In this document: one piece after another, positions 34,144 through 46,745 of the stretch
Layout: the number at the start of each line of letters is the position of its first letter
Position numbering within the stretch: the stretch's first letter is position 1
Notes under the pieces: model-generated
The model's database searches: none
Told to the model about the DNA's origin: nothing
What the model saw: the letters and a program-made list of their open reading frames with translations, nothing else
Program-made: the position numbers and the translations under genes
Origin: Himantopus leucocephalus
Taxonomy: Eukaryota; Chordata; Aves; Charadriiformes; Recurvirostridae
NCBI GenBank assembly: GCA_003993805.1
Contig: RSEF01000018.1
Coordinates: 2,423,336 to 2,487,335, forward strand
DNA: 64,000 bases
Reading direction: 5' to 3'

Positions 34144-37100
34144 GATCTCTCCAGCGAAGGCAAAGGCTTTGTCGCATATCAGATAGTAGCTTTTAATTAA
34201 AAATACCCGATCCCTGTAGCTAATGAACAGTCACCAAATTCCTTTTTGCATCACTTTGAGAGTAACCTGAATGCATAGTTTGCACTACAGCTTCTAGCAC
34301 GAGCGAGCTTGATTGGTGCTTCCTTTCCTGAGGCTTTCCCGTGCCAGGAGTTGGGTTTGGAGCAAATCTCCAGTGCAAAGAAGACCATGAGTTTATCTGT
34401 ACCCCTGCAACCGACTCTATGTTGGTCTCCAGTTTTTCTGATGTCCTGTATACGTTAAATATGCAGCAGCTCTTGGGATTCTGTAAATACAGCCCAAGAA
34501 GGAGAACTCTGCAATGGCAATAACGTTTGGCACCAGCACATTGGTCACCCACCTTGCAGCCATTCAATGGCCTTTTGATGCCGTTAACTACCATGTAGCC
34601 CTGCATTTGCCCCCAAGATGTTCATTATTTGGAGCTGGGGGGGACGACAACAAGGTGAGCCAGGAGACAGCAATTCTGCACCAGCTGGAGGGGCGCGGAG
34701 CTGGCAGAGGGGGCTCGCACGGCCGCCTGGGCAGCAAAACCCTGAGGGGAACAAGTCCTTCGAAGGGCTTGGAGAAGTGCCCTGGTGGTCACGAGCCAGC
34801 CCTCGTGTGAGTTCTGTCATGGGCTTATACCAGCTCTAATTTAGTCTGAGCTGGAAGTTGCACTGGGCTACCAAGTGGCCACCAAGTGGGGGTTGCCAGA
34901 CCCCGGCAGAGAGCACGGATGCGGAGAGGCACCAAGAGGCTTTTGAAAATGCTGAAGCTGTTGAGGTCTCAGCTGCCTTCCTTGTGCGGGCATTTCTGGA
35001 AATCCCCCTTAATATTTAATTAATGTATGCACTACTTGCCAGTGCTTGGCAAGCGGGAAACCTTCCTCTGGTGTTTCATGAGATCCCCAGGTAAAACCTT
35101 GGTCGGGACAAAAAGTCACCCCCCTCAGTCAACACAATTCCGTGCTGTCTGTGTTTAGGATTGCAGTATTCAAGGTGTCAACTCTGACCACCTAAAGGGA
35201 GAGGAAAGGGCATCGTGGTGCCTCTGGGCTCTGCACGCCTCCAGCACCACAGCTCCGGGATGGATCCCCAAAACAAACCCAGGTTTGGCTCAGTTCAGCC
35301 CCAAACCTCCCCTGTTTAACAGGTCCGGTGTCCAGCAGGACACCCGACGTCCCAACCAGACCGCGATGAGCCCCGAAGGGACAGGCGCGAAACACCGTCA
35401 CATCAGACGAACCTTGTCATTGCCAGCACCCAGGTTACACGTACGAACAGCCGATTTGCAATGGAAAAGGGAGAAATGAAGCCACCGAACCTGCTGCCTC
35501 CTCTCCCAGCAGCACATCTCCATCGCTGGTGGATGAGAGGGGTCGTCAGTTCCCTCTGCACGGCAGCTGGGGCGGTCCCCGCACAGCCGAGGGTGGGATG
35601 CACACACACTGTTATTCTCCGTAATAAGATGCCTGTCAACATATAAACCAATTAAGTGCAGCTTTTGTGTTCATAATAAGGCTGGGCAAAATGCTTTCTA
35701 TGAGCAAGTGCTTTCAAGTGAAAAATAGCTTCTGAAAGAATCTGACAGTTTGCACATGAGGTTTCAGTTTGCTCGGGGTTTGGGGTTTTGGTTTTTTTTT
35801 TAATTCAAGTAATGCAAATTCTCACATTGTTTCAAACCAAGAAACTGTGTCTCAGTTTTCAACAATCCTTCCCTCGCACACACACACACTCAGTTGCTTT
35901 TAGCTTTTCTTCNTTTTTTTTTTTTTTAATCACAGGATAAAGGTGGAAAAAAGGGAAGAAAAGAAAAAAACTGTTTGAGAAGAACACACTGGTAACAATT
36001 ATTTTATTCATTTTAATCATATGAACTTATTTCAAACCGCTGTTTGTGTGTGTTTCCATGTGCTACCAAGCACGATCCACATTTTAGGGTGGGAAGTATT
36101 TACCATTCTAATTTCAGTTTTCAAATTACCAGTTAACCACTGGCATCACAGAGTAGCCTTTACCTTAAAGATAAACCCTGAATTCTGGCTTAAATCAGGA
36201 GTGAGGAAATGCAGTACCCTCGTACTCTGCCTGTGACTACAGGTACCCCCCCAAACTGGTTTTGTCCCAGGTGGAAAAGCTGAAGAACAGCAAATTAGTC
36301 CCACATATCATGTAACTTTTCAGAGGATGATATGAATAACTCCCGTTTAGTCTAAATGGAGGCACCAACCAAGTTCTGCGTTTGGGGTTCAAGCACAGAG
36401 CTATAGTGAGGCTGTGTGATTTCCAGTCATAAAAAAACCAAAGATGCTCCCCAAAATACAGACCCAGCAGTCCTGGCTCAGCTCCCCTCTCCAGGTACAG
36501 AAGGGTTCCGGAGAGCACCTTCAGCCTTGTTTCAGCAAAGGCTAATTGCTATTGGTTACAGATAACATGAGAATTACAAAAATTAAGTGTCATTATCATC
36601 TCCCTCTAGTGGTTACTCAGCTCTCCGGCCCCCAGGCATGGGATCTGTGCTGCAAAAAGGCAGCGGTGCTTTCGGAGAAGAGCTGCGGACGAAAAAGGAG
36701 CTGCCTCAGAGGACGGGGAGTTTGCAACAAGATGCTGGTCCAGAGCCCGGTTTGCGCAGCCCGGAGATTACATACTCACAGCGTTTCCATTTGGCTGGCT
36801 AAGCACCGAAACTCTCCTCCTCCCTGAGATGCTGCAGGTGGCCCTAAACCATCTTGAAATAACTGCAGAGCGTAATTCACTGAAAGCAGAGTATATCTGA
36901 GCCCATCTGCGCCCTGTTACAAAGAAGTCAGCAGCGTTGCTCGTGGTGTAGCCGCAGCATCAGCGCTGCCCCGGGCCGTCCCAGGCCAGCCCCATACCTA
37001 CGGGTGTTTGTGCAGTGCGGGACTGGCAGGACAGGGAGACGGGGATGGGGGTGCAACAGCACCTTGAGAAAAATACGTGCTTTTTCCCAGCTGGTCAGGG

Positions 37101-39150
37101 ACCACAGAAGAGCTATTTTGTAATGAAAGGCAAAATCACACGCCCTGGCACCTGCAATCCCCTTTCAATAAATTCATAAGTCGGAGAGACACATTTACTA
37201 CCGAAAGCTGTTTTGGTTCAGGGATGGATCAGTTTAAGGAAGGAACTGTTACAGCAATGCCTTACACCGGGACCCAGCCTCACGCGGTCCCTGCAGCCTG
37301 CCGAGCGATGCCGGGCACCCGGCGGTCTCCGCGTGTTTTGCTGATGGACCCACCTGTTACAGCTGAAGGGGTTTTGTTCCACCTTCCAGAAAGAAAAACT
37401 GGGGGGGGAGGGAGATATGAAACCTACCCAAATGTTTAAAGGCAGGGAAAACCCTCCCGTCACAAGAAACGGCAACCTCGCAACATGTGCAAAAACGATT
37501 TCCAGAAACAAGTGGATTGCAGTTCCCTTTTTACACAAGGACAGCGAGGAGGTACAATAGCAGCCGTACGGGAAAGCAAGAGGAGAGAGGGGACGTGGGA
37601 CTCACGCTTGATGTTTGGGGCCAGCTAAGCCTTCGGGTGGAAAGTCCTCATAGCCTTGCAGGTTGTTTTGCAAAGCAGCCCCGTACTTCACCTCCCAGAG
37701 CAGGAGGAGGCTGAGAAGCATCACGCAGGCTGCAAATTCGGATTATCTCCTTATGCAGGAGCAGCAAGGCACAATCCGACACAGCAATTCTTGCTCAGGC
37801 TCATCTCAGCAAGATTTTTCAGTTTTGCCTGAAGAAAGAGCAAGCGGAGGAGGGGGCCAAGGGGCTGAGAGCAGTATGTACCCATGTACGTCAACAAATA
37901 GATTTCAATTAAAAAAAAAAAAAAGTATCAGTAAAGGTCTGTACAGCACAAATGATCTGGGGAATTCCCAAGGGCTGCTTTGAAATCCAAAGTGTTGTAT
38001 TTTGAAATGGACACAGACCTCGGCGGGAAGTGGGGGAGCAGACAGTAATGGTTTAATAGACTGTGGAATGGCTATAAAAAAAAAAAAAAAAAANGGGAAA
38101 AAAGAAAAAGCAGATGGCAGCCCCTTCGCAGGAGCCATAAAATTTCATGGTGTATTTTCTATCCATGGCTTCACTGTAATTCAAGCCTTGGGGGCCAACT
38201 TTCTCTGGCAGTGGTTACTGAGGGGCCTTGGAGGGCAGCAGTAACAAAGGGTGGACACTCCTTGGGCCCGCTGACCAAATGCTCCTTTATTGGGCTGGAA
38301 CAGGAAATTAAAAGCAAATCATTTCAGAGAAACACCTAGGAGACTTCCCAAAGGCAGCCTCAAAGCAGCAGGTCAGAGCCCCAGAAATGAAATCAGGAAA
38401 ACCCAAAAAAGTCCTAGGAAGCTGAGATGGAAAAGGAGGCTCTTTGCATCTGCAGACAGAAAACAAAGCTCGAAGGAGATCTGCTGTCCCTTGCCACAGC
38501 CCCCATCTTGCATGAAAAAACATTTTAGTTTCCAAAGCCAGGTCCTGCCTGGGCCACTGGGCTCGTGGGAAGGACGCGCGGTCAGGCCAGGACTGCATCT
38601 GTCTTACCGGCAAACCTCTTAACCTGCACCGTTTGCTAGTAACCGTGCTTGAACACTGCCCCATGGTCCAGGTACCTGGCTCTAAATTCGATCTAAACAA
38701 GGTCCAACTAAAGACCACATCTAGACTTGACTTTGCCTTATTACCATGTAAGATTTGAACCAAGGTCCCAGACACGAATGCAAATAGAACAGACTATAAA
38801 GGTTAACACGCACATTTTTTGGTTCCAGCTGCAGTGATTAGCAGCATCCTGCGTTTCAGTAACAGAGTTTGGGCCAATTCTGATGATGTTTAAAGTCTGC
38901 GGTTTGTCTGTTACCAAAGTCCACCCTCAGTGCCATTGGGTTTGGTTTTTTTTTGTTTGACAGCATGGAACACAGCACTATGTAAACGGAGCACGAAGCA
39001 AACGTCAGTACAGTTAGCCTGGCCCCGCAGCGCTTGTTCGTCATCTCTTGCAGGTACAGGAGCGCACCACCAAACCCAGAAACGCAACACACCTTCCACT
39101 GTTTCAGCCTCTCCTTCTACCCAGCACATGGCCATTTGGGATGTGAATAC
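34144..39150. other. no gene recognised; simple repeats and A/T blocks
   Basis: It contains (CA)n at 35877-35889, a T run with N at 35913-35927 and an A run with N at 38076-38094. An octamer ATGCAAAT lies at 35812-35819, and a GAAA/TTTC-style stretch at about 35660-35760. The AT-rich block 36000-36220 and the stretch around 37150-37200 look enhancer-like but have no single strong motif. No exon, RNA gene or named transposon is recognised. Confidence 0.42.
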
Positions 39151-39154
39151 GACA

Positions 39155-39560
39155 CAAGAGATTAAATCTTAATCTGTCCATGATACATAAATAAAACAGA
39201 GCAATTACGATGCTGGAAGAAAAAAGGGGAGGAATTATTTTAATTTGATCTATCTTGCAAATATATTTTGACACTGTAGTTCAAAGATTAAGCATTCCAC
39301 ACCCATTAGAGATAAAAAGCAATAATTAGAAATGAATGCAGTGAAAACTCAATTTTTCTTCCACCTGTTTCCCACTGGAATAATTGCTGTGTGGAGCTTA
39401 AGGAGAGAAAGGAAGGAAAAAAATTAAGCCTTATGAAGCTGTGCGCTTCAGTTCCATTTATTCTAATTATTCCAAGATTTGTTTCTAATAGGTTTGTAGA
39501 AGCATTTGATTCCAAATGATATCAAAACAACTTGGAAGATGAGAAATATTTTCTCAAGTA
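39155..39560. promoter_or_regulatory. candidate conserved non-coding element with dimeric site
   Basis: GATTAA (39160-39165) and TTAATC (39169-39174) form a perfect inverted pair with a three-base spacer, the geometry of paired-class homeodomain dimers. The following A/T-rich, repeat-free sequence has GCAATAATTAG, TTCTAATTATTCC and AGTATTAATGA. No coding features are present. Function is inferred from motif content. Confidence 0.32.
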
Positions 39561-39890
39561 TTAATGATTTTTTTTTAAAAAAGCTTCATTTTAAGAACTC
39601 ACCACTACACACAGTACTCAGTCAGAAGCACTTCCAGGATCTTCACTCAGACGCGTAGACTTTTTGGTGAATGTATATATGTGGGTTGGATTTCTTGTTT
39701 TTGGTAAATAATGCAAAGCTTACAGTTAATGACAATAAGACTTAGGGGCTGCAAACGGCCAGTGTTACACAAACCAGGGGTAATAAAAAGAAGGAGTCAA
39801 GGTCTTAGAGCCGGAGATCCTGGTGGCAGTGTCAGCCAGGCACATGCTCAGCGCTGGGTATAGGTGCCTCGAGCACATATGGAAATATTT

Positions 39891-40435
39891 CATAGAATTA
39901 TAGAACGGTTCGAGTTTGAAGGGACCTTAGAGACCATCTAGTTCCACCCCCCCTGCCCTGGGCAGGGACACCTCCCACCAGCCCAGGTTGCTCCAAGCCC
40001 CGTCCAACCTGGCCTTGAACACCTCCAGGGATGGGGCAGCCACAGCTTCTCGGGGCAACCTGCCCCAGGGGCTCACTGCCCTCACAGGGAAACATTTCTT
40101 CCTAATATCTCATCTAAATCTCCCCTCTTCCAGTCTGAAGCCATTCCCCCTCATCCTATCACTCCATGCCCTTGTAAAAAGTCCCTCCGCAGCTCTCCTG
40201 GAGCCCCTTGAGGCACTGGAAGGGGCTCTAAGGTCTCCCCGGAGCCTTCTCTTCTCCAGGCTGACCACCCCCAACTCTCCCAGCCTGTCCTCCCAGCAGA
40301 GGGGCTCCAGCCCCCGTAGCATCTTTGTGGCCTCCTCTGGACCCACTCCAACAGGTCCATGTCTCTCCTGTGCTGAGGCCCCCGAGCTGGAGGCAGCACG
40401 GCGGGGGGACGACACAGCTGGGAGGGGGGAGAGAC
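39891..40435 (-). mobile_element. CR1 LINE, 5'-truncated 3' fragment (young)
   Basis: An antisense CR1 copy. The plus strand starts CATAGAATTATAGAACGG, the inverted 3' octamer repeat. It continues through GAAGGGACCTTAGAGACCAT, CATCCTATCACT and CTCCCCGGAGCCTTCTC to CTCCAACAGGTCCATGTC. The minus-strand translation shows the ORF2 C-terminal features GPEEATKM, RLGELGVVSLEKRRLRGDL and, after a frame-neutral divergent stretch, GLFTRAWSDR and GNGFRLEEGRFR. It is 5'-truncated and cannot encode a working protein. It shares EPLCWEDRLGELG with the copy at 155-670, so both belong to the same or a close subfamily. The end near 40435 is approximate. Confidence 0.95.
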
Positions 40436-41322
40436 ACTGCGAGCCCTCTGCCTGCGCGAGGAATTAAAGCAGTTGGAGATGCAGAGAGTAAAGGAAACTC
40501 GTGCTCTCCGTTAGGAGTCCGACTTTTCAAAGCACTCAGAGCCTAAAATTAGGCAGCAGGAAAAAAAAATGCCTTTTCTTATCATTTTGCTGGTGGCACA
40601 GGATGAAATGACCCATTTTCTCACTGAGGCACAGAGCAGGAGGAAGGAGGAGAAGCAAAAGTGGGTTTCCCCCTCCCTGTGCACCACTGAGATCCCATTA
40701 TTGCTAAAGAACCGAAACCCAGAGATGCCATTGCTCCGCAAATTACTTATTTCAGCTATTTCTTTAGAAAGATCTCGCAGGTGCACATCATTTTCAGGGC
40801 ACCAAAGGTCTATTTTTTGCCATTTCTGAGCTATTGGGTCTGTAAGAAATGGACAAGTGGGATTCCCACTACTGGGACCATCCCGCCTGACCATGGTTTT
40901 GGAGTAGTTTCTCCCTGTGTGTACAAGCCAGCGGCACTGTTTCCCACTAATGAGCAATTCCTCAGGAAGGTTAAAGAAAAGTCAAGGTTTTCATTAGGGT
41001 CTTGGGCCACTTAATTGGTCTGTTCTGACAAATGCAAGAATATTTGCGGAAAGGCCGGGCAGATAAAGAAAAAAGTAAACAAGGTCAGCAGCGTCCGTGT
41101 GAAACAAACCGGGGAACGTGTGGCTGGAAAACCGCTACTGCCGCTGCCAGAAAGGGGATGTTTTCACCTCATCCCGCTTGCTGGAGTTTGCACTTGGCAG
41201 TAAGTCGCTGCTTGCTGTTATTCAAGAATTTGCCTCAGGGATGAGCAGACCCATTGAATTAACGCAAGATCTCCAGGCACCCGGGGGCACAGCCTGGACC
41301 TGGACGGGGGGTACTTGACCAC
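40436..41322. other. no gene recognised
   Basis: Frames such as 40511-40957 (minus, 148 codons) and 40569-40829 (plus) overlap each other, and neither is recognisable. No repeat is identified. Confidence 0.45.
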
Positions 41323-41378
41323 CCATCGCAAACGGTGCCCTGGCGCTCCTCCATCGCAAACGGTGCCCTGGCGCTCCT
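41323..41378 (+). repeat. exact 28-bp tandem duplication
   Basis: The 28-base unit beginning CCATCGCAAACGG and ending TGGCGCTCCT occurs twice in direct succession (41323-41350 and 41351-41378) with no differences and no N between. This is either a recent tandem duplication or an assembly artefact. Confidence 0.93.
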
Positions 41379-43180
41379 CGGCTGGGCAAGCGGAGACCGG
41401 GCTGTGCCGCCCCTTTTGGTTGGGCAGGAGTGGAAATGAGCTAAGAGAATATGCGTTTCCTCTAAACTTGGATTTGATAACATAAAATCATAAAAAGCAT
41501 TGAAATATGTCCAGGAAAAGAAAGAAAGCAAAGCCCCAAATTCTATTTTTTCCCCACATTTCTGTGCCCCCTGCCCCTGTTTCATTTATTCCCTACTTTG
41601 CCTTCTTTAAGAAAGGAAATTTTCCACCAAAAGGTGTAAAAAAACCTGTGCCTGTTATTAGGCATGTTCAGTAAAATAGGAGGAAGTACAAAACCTGGCA
41701 ATAGACCAGACGGCATCATCTTGTCTCCATCTTCAGTGATCTTTGCCCTGTTGTCACCAGCATTGTGGGGCTGTCTCAGCTCTTTCCGGGACACCCCTCC
41801 CTGGTAACACCCCGAAAGAGCCCCGCAGTCCACGGGACGCTCCTCTGACAGAGGGCACCCGGGAAGATGAAACGCGAAATGTTCAAAACAGACCAAAGGA
41901 AGCATTTCTAATGTGAGTAATTATCCTGTGGCGCTTCCTGCCATGCGATACAAGAGAAGCAAATAATGCAGAATAATTCCTCAAAGACTCGGTTACTGCC
42001 TTGAATAACAGCATCAGCTGCAGTTTCGCTGCCTAGGTCTAGTATTATGGAGGCTCCTGGTCCTTGTGCTTCAAACTAATCTCCTGCTGGGATTAGAAAA
42101 GCAAACAATATCTCAGTATCAGCGACACTCACAACTTCAGGTAATACGGAGGGCTCAAGCGATGCTCCTGGACGCTGCTGGTGAAGGAGATAAAGCATTA
42201 GTTGTGCTTGCATCTTTTCCCATGAACCGGTTTCGTTTGCCCATACTGTTTTCCCTACGGTGTAGAAGAAGGCTTTCTCTAATGGGGATGCCTCTCCTTT
42301 GCTTAAAGCCAACTGCTTAAGAAATATAAAAGCACCTTAAAAGTGTAAGGAGCTTGCATTTATTCCGAACAAGCCAACTCCTCTGGCTGCAGGGAGACTC
42401 CAGTTCCCGCGGGTCATCTGCCAGCACCTCCCAGGCGCGTTCAGGCGGCTTCACACATCACAGCTTTTTGGGTGCCGAACCCTTCTGTCCCAGCCCACTG
42501 CACAGAGCACGTTTTTCCGGAGCCGGCCATCCCCGTTCGCAAGCAGGATGCACAATCACGCCCTGCCCCGAGAGCTCGGCGGAGCCGCGGCTTTCACGCT
42601 CAGGTTGGCACATTCGCTCCTCCCCGGAGCAGGTGCCGGAGCCGCTGGTTTGCGGTATCATTAAGGAGCAGCTATTTCATGTCCTTACATAGTAACCTCC
42701 ATGCTGCACATGAGTAAACTATGAAGTTACACATTAGGTCGTAACATTTCAGGACCTATTAGGAACAAAAGTGCCTTTGTGAACATGCAGGTTACTGAAT
42801 AACCTCCTCCATTCCCATAAAAAGCAGGAAGCGGGATGGAGCTTTTTTCTTCTTTTTAAATAAGGTCTGGTTTATATGCCAGTCAGGATCCTGAGGCTCC
42901 TTTTTATGTCTCCATGGCTTGTCTGCCTCGCTCTTAGCCTATCAGCCATCCTCAGAGCAGAGTTTCAGTGGGACTGAGCCCTAAAACAGCTTTGGGCTCC
43001 CAAGACAAAGGGGTCTGAGATCTTGCTGTGTAGGGCAGGAGCAATAGCACCCCTGAAACACCCAAGTCTGCCCATCTTTGGGAGCATTACACCTACTCCA
43101 TGCTGCCCTGAGGGCTAATGGGAAAACAAGTCAGGGTTGGGTTTTTTTTAGCAAAAAAAGCAGAGCCATCCTATGGGGAA
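41379..43180. other. no gene recognised
   Basis: Non-coding-looking sequence. A stretch at about 42690-42790 (TAAACTATGAAGTTACACATT) could be a conserved element but carries no strong motif. Confidence 0.42.
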
Positions 43181-43201
43181 GGAGGGAGGGAGGGAGGGAG
43201 G
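43181..43201. repeat. (GGGA)n microsatellite
   Basis: About five GGGA units in a row at 43181-43201. Confidence 0.88.
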
Positions 43202-44285
43202 TAGAAAATGCAACCCATGTGTACGTGTAGTTATGCTGCAGGTCATCTACTGGCATGAGATACCCTAGTTAACAACCTCGAGGTCAAAACTTGACCTTCT
43301 TCCAGCCCACGGCGGTTGGACGGACTCAGTGACACGGGTGATATCGGGGCACCGCGCAGTTGTTGACTGGGCCAGCAGCAAGGCGGGAGGGTGTACATAA
43401 CCTCTTAGCCCTTCCCTGCCCTCTGCCAGCCGCGGCGTACTTCACTCTTTAGGGGTTTGACGTGACTATTTATCACAGGAACATTTCTCAATCACCTGCA
43501 GACCCACTGGAGAGGAGCCAAAACTGCTGCCAGTACCAGACTCTGGACCCTGCCCAGCGGGTCTGCGCCGAGCGCATCTGAACGCTGGAAGGCTGCTCGT
43601 TTTCCTGCTGCTTTCCCATCTGCCGTCTCCCCTGGGCTATCTCCTACCCAGTTTTCTCCCTCTCTGCAACAGCCATATTTTTTTTATGGATTAGCCATAA
43701 TGGAGACGCCGACACGCACCGAGCGCTGGAGCCCTCCGCCCCGCTGTGGACTGTTCCTCTGGTTGCACGTTTTCTGTAGCACTTTCTAATGCAGACCCAG
43801 CCTGTGCCCCAAAACTGAGTGTGGCGGGGAGCCCTGGAACTGGCCGGAGCTACCCGAGCTGGAGTTCCGTCTCCCTGAAATAGTTGGCCAGGGATACTGA
43901 AATGCCACACAGCTCCCTGCTCTTGTGCTGAACTGGACGGTTATCGCTCTCCACCAACAACCCGTCCTTTCGCACGGGGCCAGCTGGGTCCTCTCCCTGC
44001 TGCCGAGCTCTCCCGCTTTCCTCCTGGAAACCTCCCCTGCACGGAGCCCTGGGAACACAAAAGCAACAGCTCTGTGCTTTCTGACCCTCGTTTCCTCTTC
44101 TGAGCCGAAGAGAGCCATTCTCTCATAACCAGACTTCCCAGACTTGAAGGGACATTAACGTTTCTGTAAGTCTAATTATGTTACTCGCATTTAAACCGAC
44201 TGGCATTTCCCACCGTCTGCAACGGGGACTGCGCTGGGTAAAGCCCGGCCGCTCAGGCTGCAACGCCCACAGGCGCTTCTGCCAT
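43202..44285. other. no gene recognised
   Basis: Overlapping frames on both strands at 43644-44128 are mutual shadows with no recognisable protein. No repeats are seen. Confidence 0.45.
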
Positions 44286-44385
44286 CAAAGACTCGCCCAA
44301 AATCACAGCAGAGGCAGGAGCAAGGTCAGCCCGAGAGCTCACATGTCACAATTCCCAACCTGGCACCCTCACCACTGGATAATGC
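44286..44385 (-). mobile_element. possible MIR/CORE-SINE-like remnant
   Basis: The plus strand reads ACTCGCCCAAAATCACAGCA, then GGCAGGAGCAAGGTCAGCCC and CCTCACCACTGGATAATGC. The order follows the antisense 5' half of MIR (CTTGCCCAAGGTCACA, GGCAGAG, then ACCACTATGC). It is strongly diverged and short, and ends are approximate. Confidence 0.4.
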
Positions 44386-44399
44386 ACTTAAAAGCGCAT

Positions 44400-44770
44400 C
44401 TATAAATAAACTTGGGCCTTATATAAACCCAATTAGAATACACTGGCAAATTATTCAAGGAGGTTGGCAGACACATACTTTACTTCAGGTGTCAGCCACA
44501 GGAGAGTATTATGGGTTTTGCATTACAGGGAATGCATTGTGACTTTGAGTTATATTGCACTTAGCCTGTAAGTGAAACAATAACAGCTTGGTCTATGGAG
44601 ATAACACCCCAGATCAGCTCCCTACAATAAATTAGTGAAACATTCCACTCCCTGGCGCTGCAGTCTCACACCTCTAAATATCAACACAAACTCCAAGGGT
44701 TTGATGGAAAAAATGGTGTTAAGTCTCATGGCGTTTGAGGAATTTCCCAATATGCACTAAATTAACTTTC
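44400..44770. promoter_or_regulatory. candidate conserved non-coding element
   Basis: Repeat-free, A/T-balanced sequence with TATAAACCCAATTAGAATAC, ATTATGGGTTTTGCATTAC, CAATAAATTAGTGAAAC and CACTAAATTAACTTTC. There is no open frame of note. The texture is like known vertebrate conserved blocks; evidence is motif content only. Confidence 0.27.
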
Positions 44771-46235
44771 TGGCTGCACTAAACAGAGTGGTAGAAAACA
44801 GCCCCATCTGAGACAGATGCAAGGCGAGAGATCCAAGCAGCTGTTTTGCACATGAAATCAGATTGAGATTAACACTTGCCCTCGGTGTTCTCGCTCTGGG
44901 GGTAAAATACAGCTTCAGGGACCCCTCTGTTTAAAAATGCCTTGAGTTTCTTCAGCAGACTAGGATGAACTGGGAATTGGAGATCTCCAGGCCACGAAAA
45001 GTCAAAGAATAAAACTCTCCCTCCAAAAGCAAAACCATTGACTTACGTTCATCCCTTTCGTTTCCTCTAGCCTGGCATTTCAAGGATTTGGCCCAAGTCA
45101 TGGAAGTCTAGTTCATCAGATTCAACTGGAGGAAACCACCCATTGCTGCACTTTGCTGTTGCAAGAGGACTGACACAGGCACAAAACACAATTAAGGATA
45201 GAAGTGAAGTTTTGTACAAGGACGCGATGTCTCTTAGTGGGGTAAACAGGTGGAAGAAAACAGGAAGGTTTTCATGGGTACAGCCTAGTGAAGACTTGTT
45301 CACTGGAGAGACCGACCATGCTTTTTTTCCCCCATTTGTTGATATTTACGTAAATTCAAAATCCTGGAGGAGAGAAAGAGCAGCCCAAGTGCTGACCAAC
45401 CTGAACAAAACTGGCCAGGATGCCCTGGATGCTGGCCTCTCTCTTACCCCATCCCTGGTTAAACGCGAGCCTGAGCACTCCAGCGGACAGCCGGTGCATC
45501 CCTCGCGGCCCAGCACCACGTCCCAGAGGATTCAGCTCATTTAGGCCACTCGGCAGATAACACGAGTTTGTTTTCGGAAAGGCAAAGCAATCTGTCCATA
45601 AGGATTTCTCACGCTTCGTGTGCCAGCCCCGGCCAGGGAAATACAACATTAACTACACCAAGAGAAATTGTTGAATGAATAAATTATAAAAGCATTCAGA
45701 GTACCTATCTGGGGTATTATTTTACACACTGGTGCCGAGCAGGTTAAAGGAGCATGTTTTGCTGTTATTGCATTCCCGGCTCTGTCTGCGAGGACTGAGC
45801 ATCGCTGTGAAAGTGAGACTATGGACACGAGCTCCCTGCCGGCACAGCAGGACCAGACGCGGATTTTGCTAATGTCACCTCGCCTCTAAGTGTTGCCCTC
45901 CAGAGCAAGGCAGCACAAATGCAGATCTTACGCAGCACAAGAGGAAGAAAAGCCCTCCAGGCAAAGTTAAACACAAGCCCATCGGAAAAAGTCCTCGAAT
46001 TGCAATTGCACAGACCCACCCTGCCTGCCGAGCCTCGTTCTCCTCCTCCTCTCTGCAGCCGCACAGCGCAATGTTAACATCTTGCTTAGCCAGCATCCAT
46101 CGCCCGGGGATGCGCAGCTCTTTGCATAGACTAAGCTGTTCGAGCCCTTACGTACCATTTCACGTTTGCAGATGTTATATACAATTAAGGCTCGCAACCC
46201 ATGTGTGGATGGGCTGAGTGTTATTCATCACAGTT
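44771..46235. other. no gene recognised
   Basis: A frame of 133 codons (45143-45544, plus) overlaps one on the minus strand (45356-45649), and neither is recognisable. Nothing else is identified. Confidence 0.45.
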
Positions 46236-46345
46236 TCTCAGCCAGGGAAAGGGAGGCAGAGAGTCATTAAGTGATTTATCTAATATCACGCCAAAATCCT
46301 ACAAGAGAATTAGGATTATCACCCAGATCTCTGGATTACCAGCCT
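46236..46345 (-). mobile_element. MIR-like SINE remnant
   Basis: CAGGGAAAGGGAGGCAGAGAG, then TTAAGTGATTTATCTAATATCACGC, match the order of antisense MIR (GAGGAAACTGAGGCACAGAGAG, TTAAGTAACTTGCCCAAGGTCACAC). ACCCAGATCTCTGGATTACC follows where the MIR 5' part would be. Diverged; similar to the possible remnants at 44286 and 54843. Confidence 0.55.
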
Positions 46346-46676
46346 TTTCATATGCAATTTATTCCTGATCAAAACCATAAAGTCCACTTCAGGGCTTTGC
46401 TCGTGGGAAGATTTCTAACCATGCAGAGTTTATACAGTTATGGTTTTTTTAACAGGGAAGTAAGACAAAAAAATAAAAAGAAACAAGAAAGGAGCTAACT
46501 ACTATTTCAACCAGCAAGCACACACAAAGTTTGTGCCTTTGTGCTAAGAACGGTCACCGATGGACTTCCAAATCAAACTTTCCTAAATAGTACAGGGAGA
46601 AGGACCCAAAAGTTTTGGTGCTAATCCCAGAATTACCTCCTATGCAGACGCCCAAGCTCCATTCATGGAGCAGCAG

Positions 46677-46745
46677 GGTGAAAGCCCAACACCATAAAAG
46701 TCACGGGATTGCTGCCGTTCCCATTGGTGGGGCCAGGGTCTCACT
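46677..46745. repeat. possible ancient amniote interspersed repeat
   Basis: GTGAAAGCCCAACACCATAA, AAGTCACGGGATT and CCATTGGTGGGGCCAGGGTC resemble a common old reptile/bird repeat. That repeat contains ACCCCATTGAAGTCAATGGG-type words followed by TGGGGCCAGG and a TTTCAC end. The family name is not certain and divergence is high. Confidence 0.38.

Noticed and set aside
40605..40645. ACTGAGGCACAGAGCAGG as a MIR fragment
   Set aside because: Only about 20 bases match and neighbouring MIR blocks are absent.
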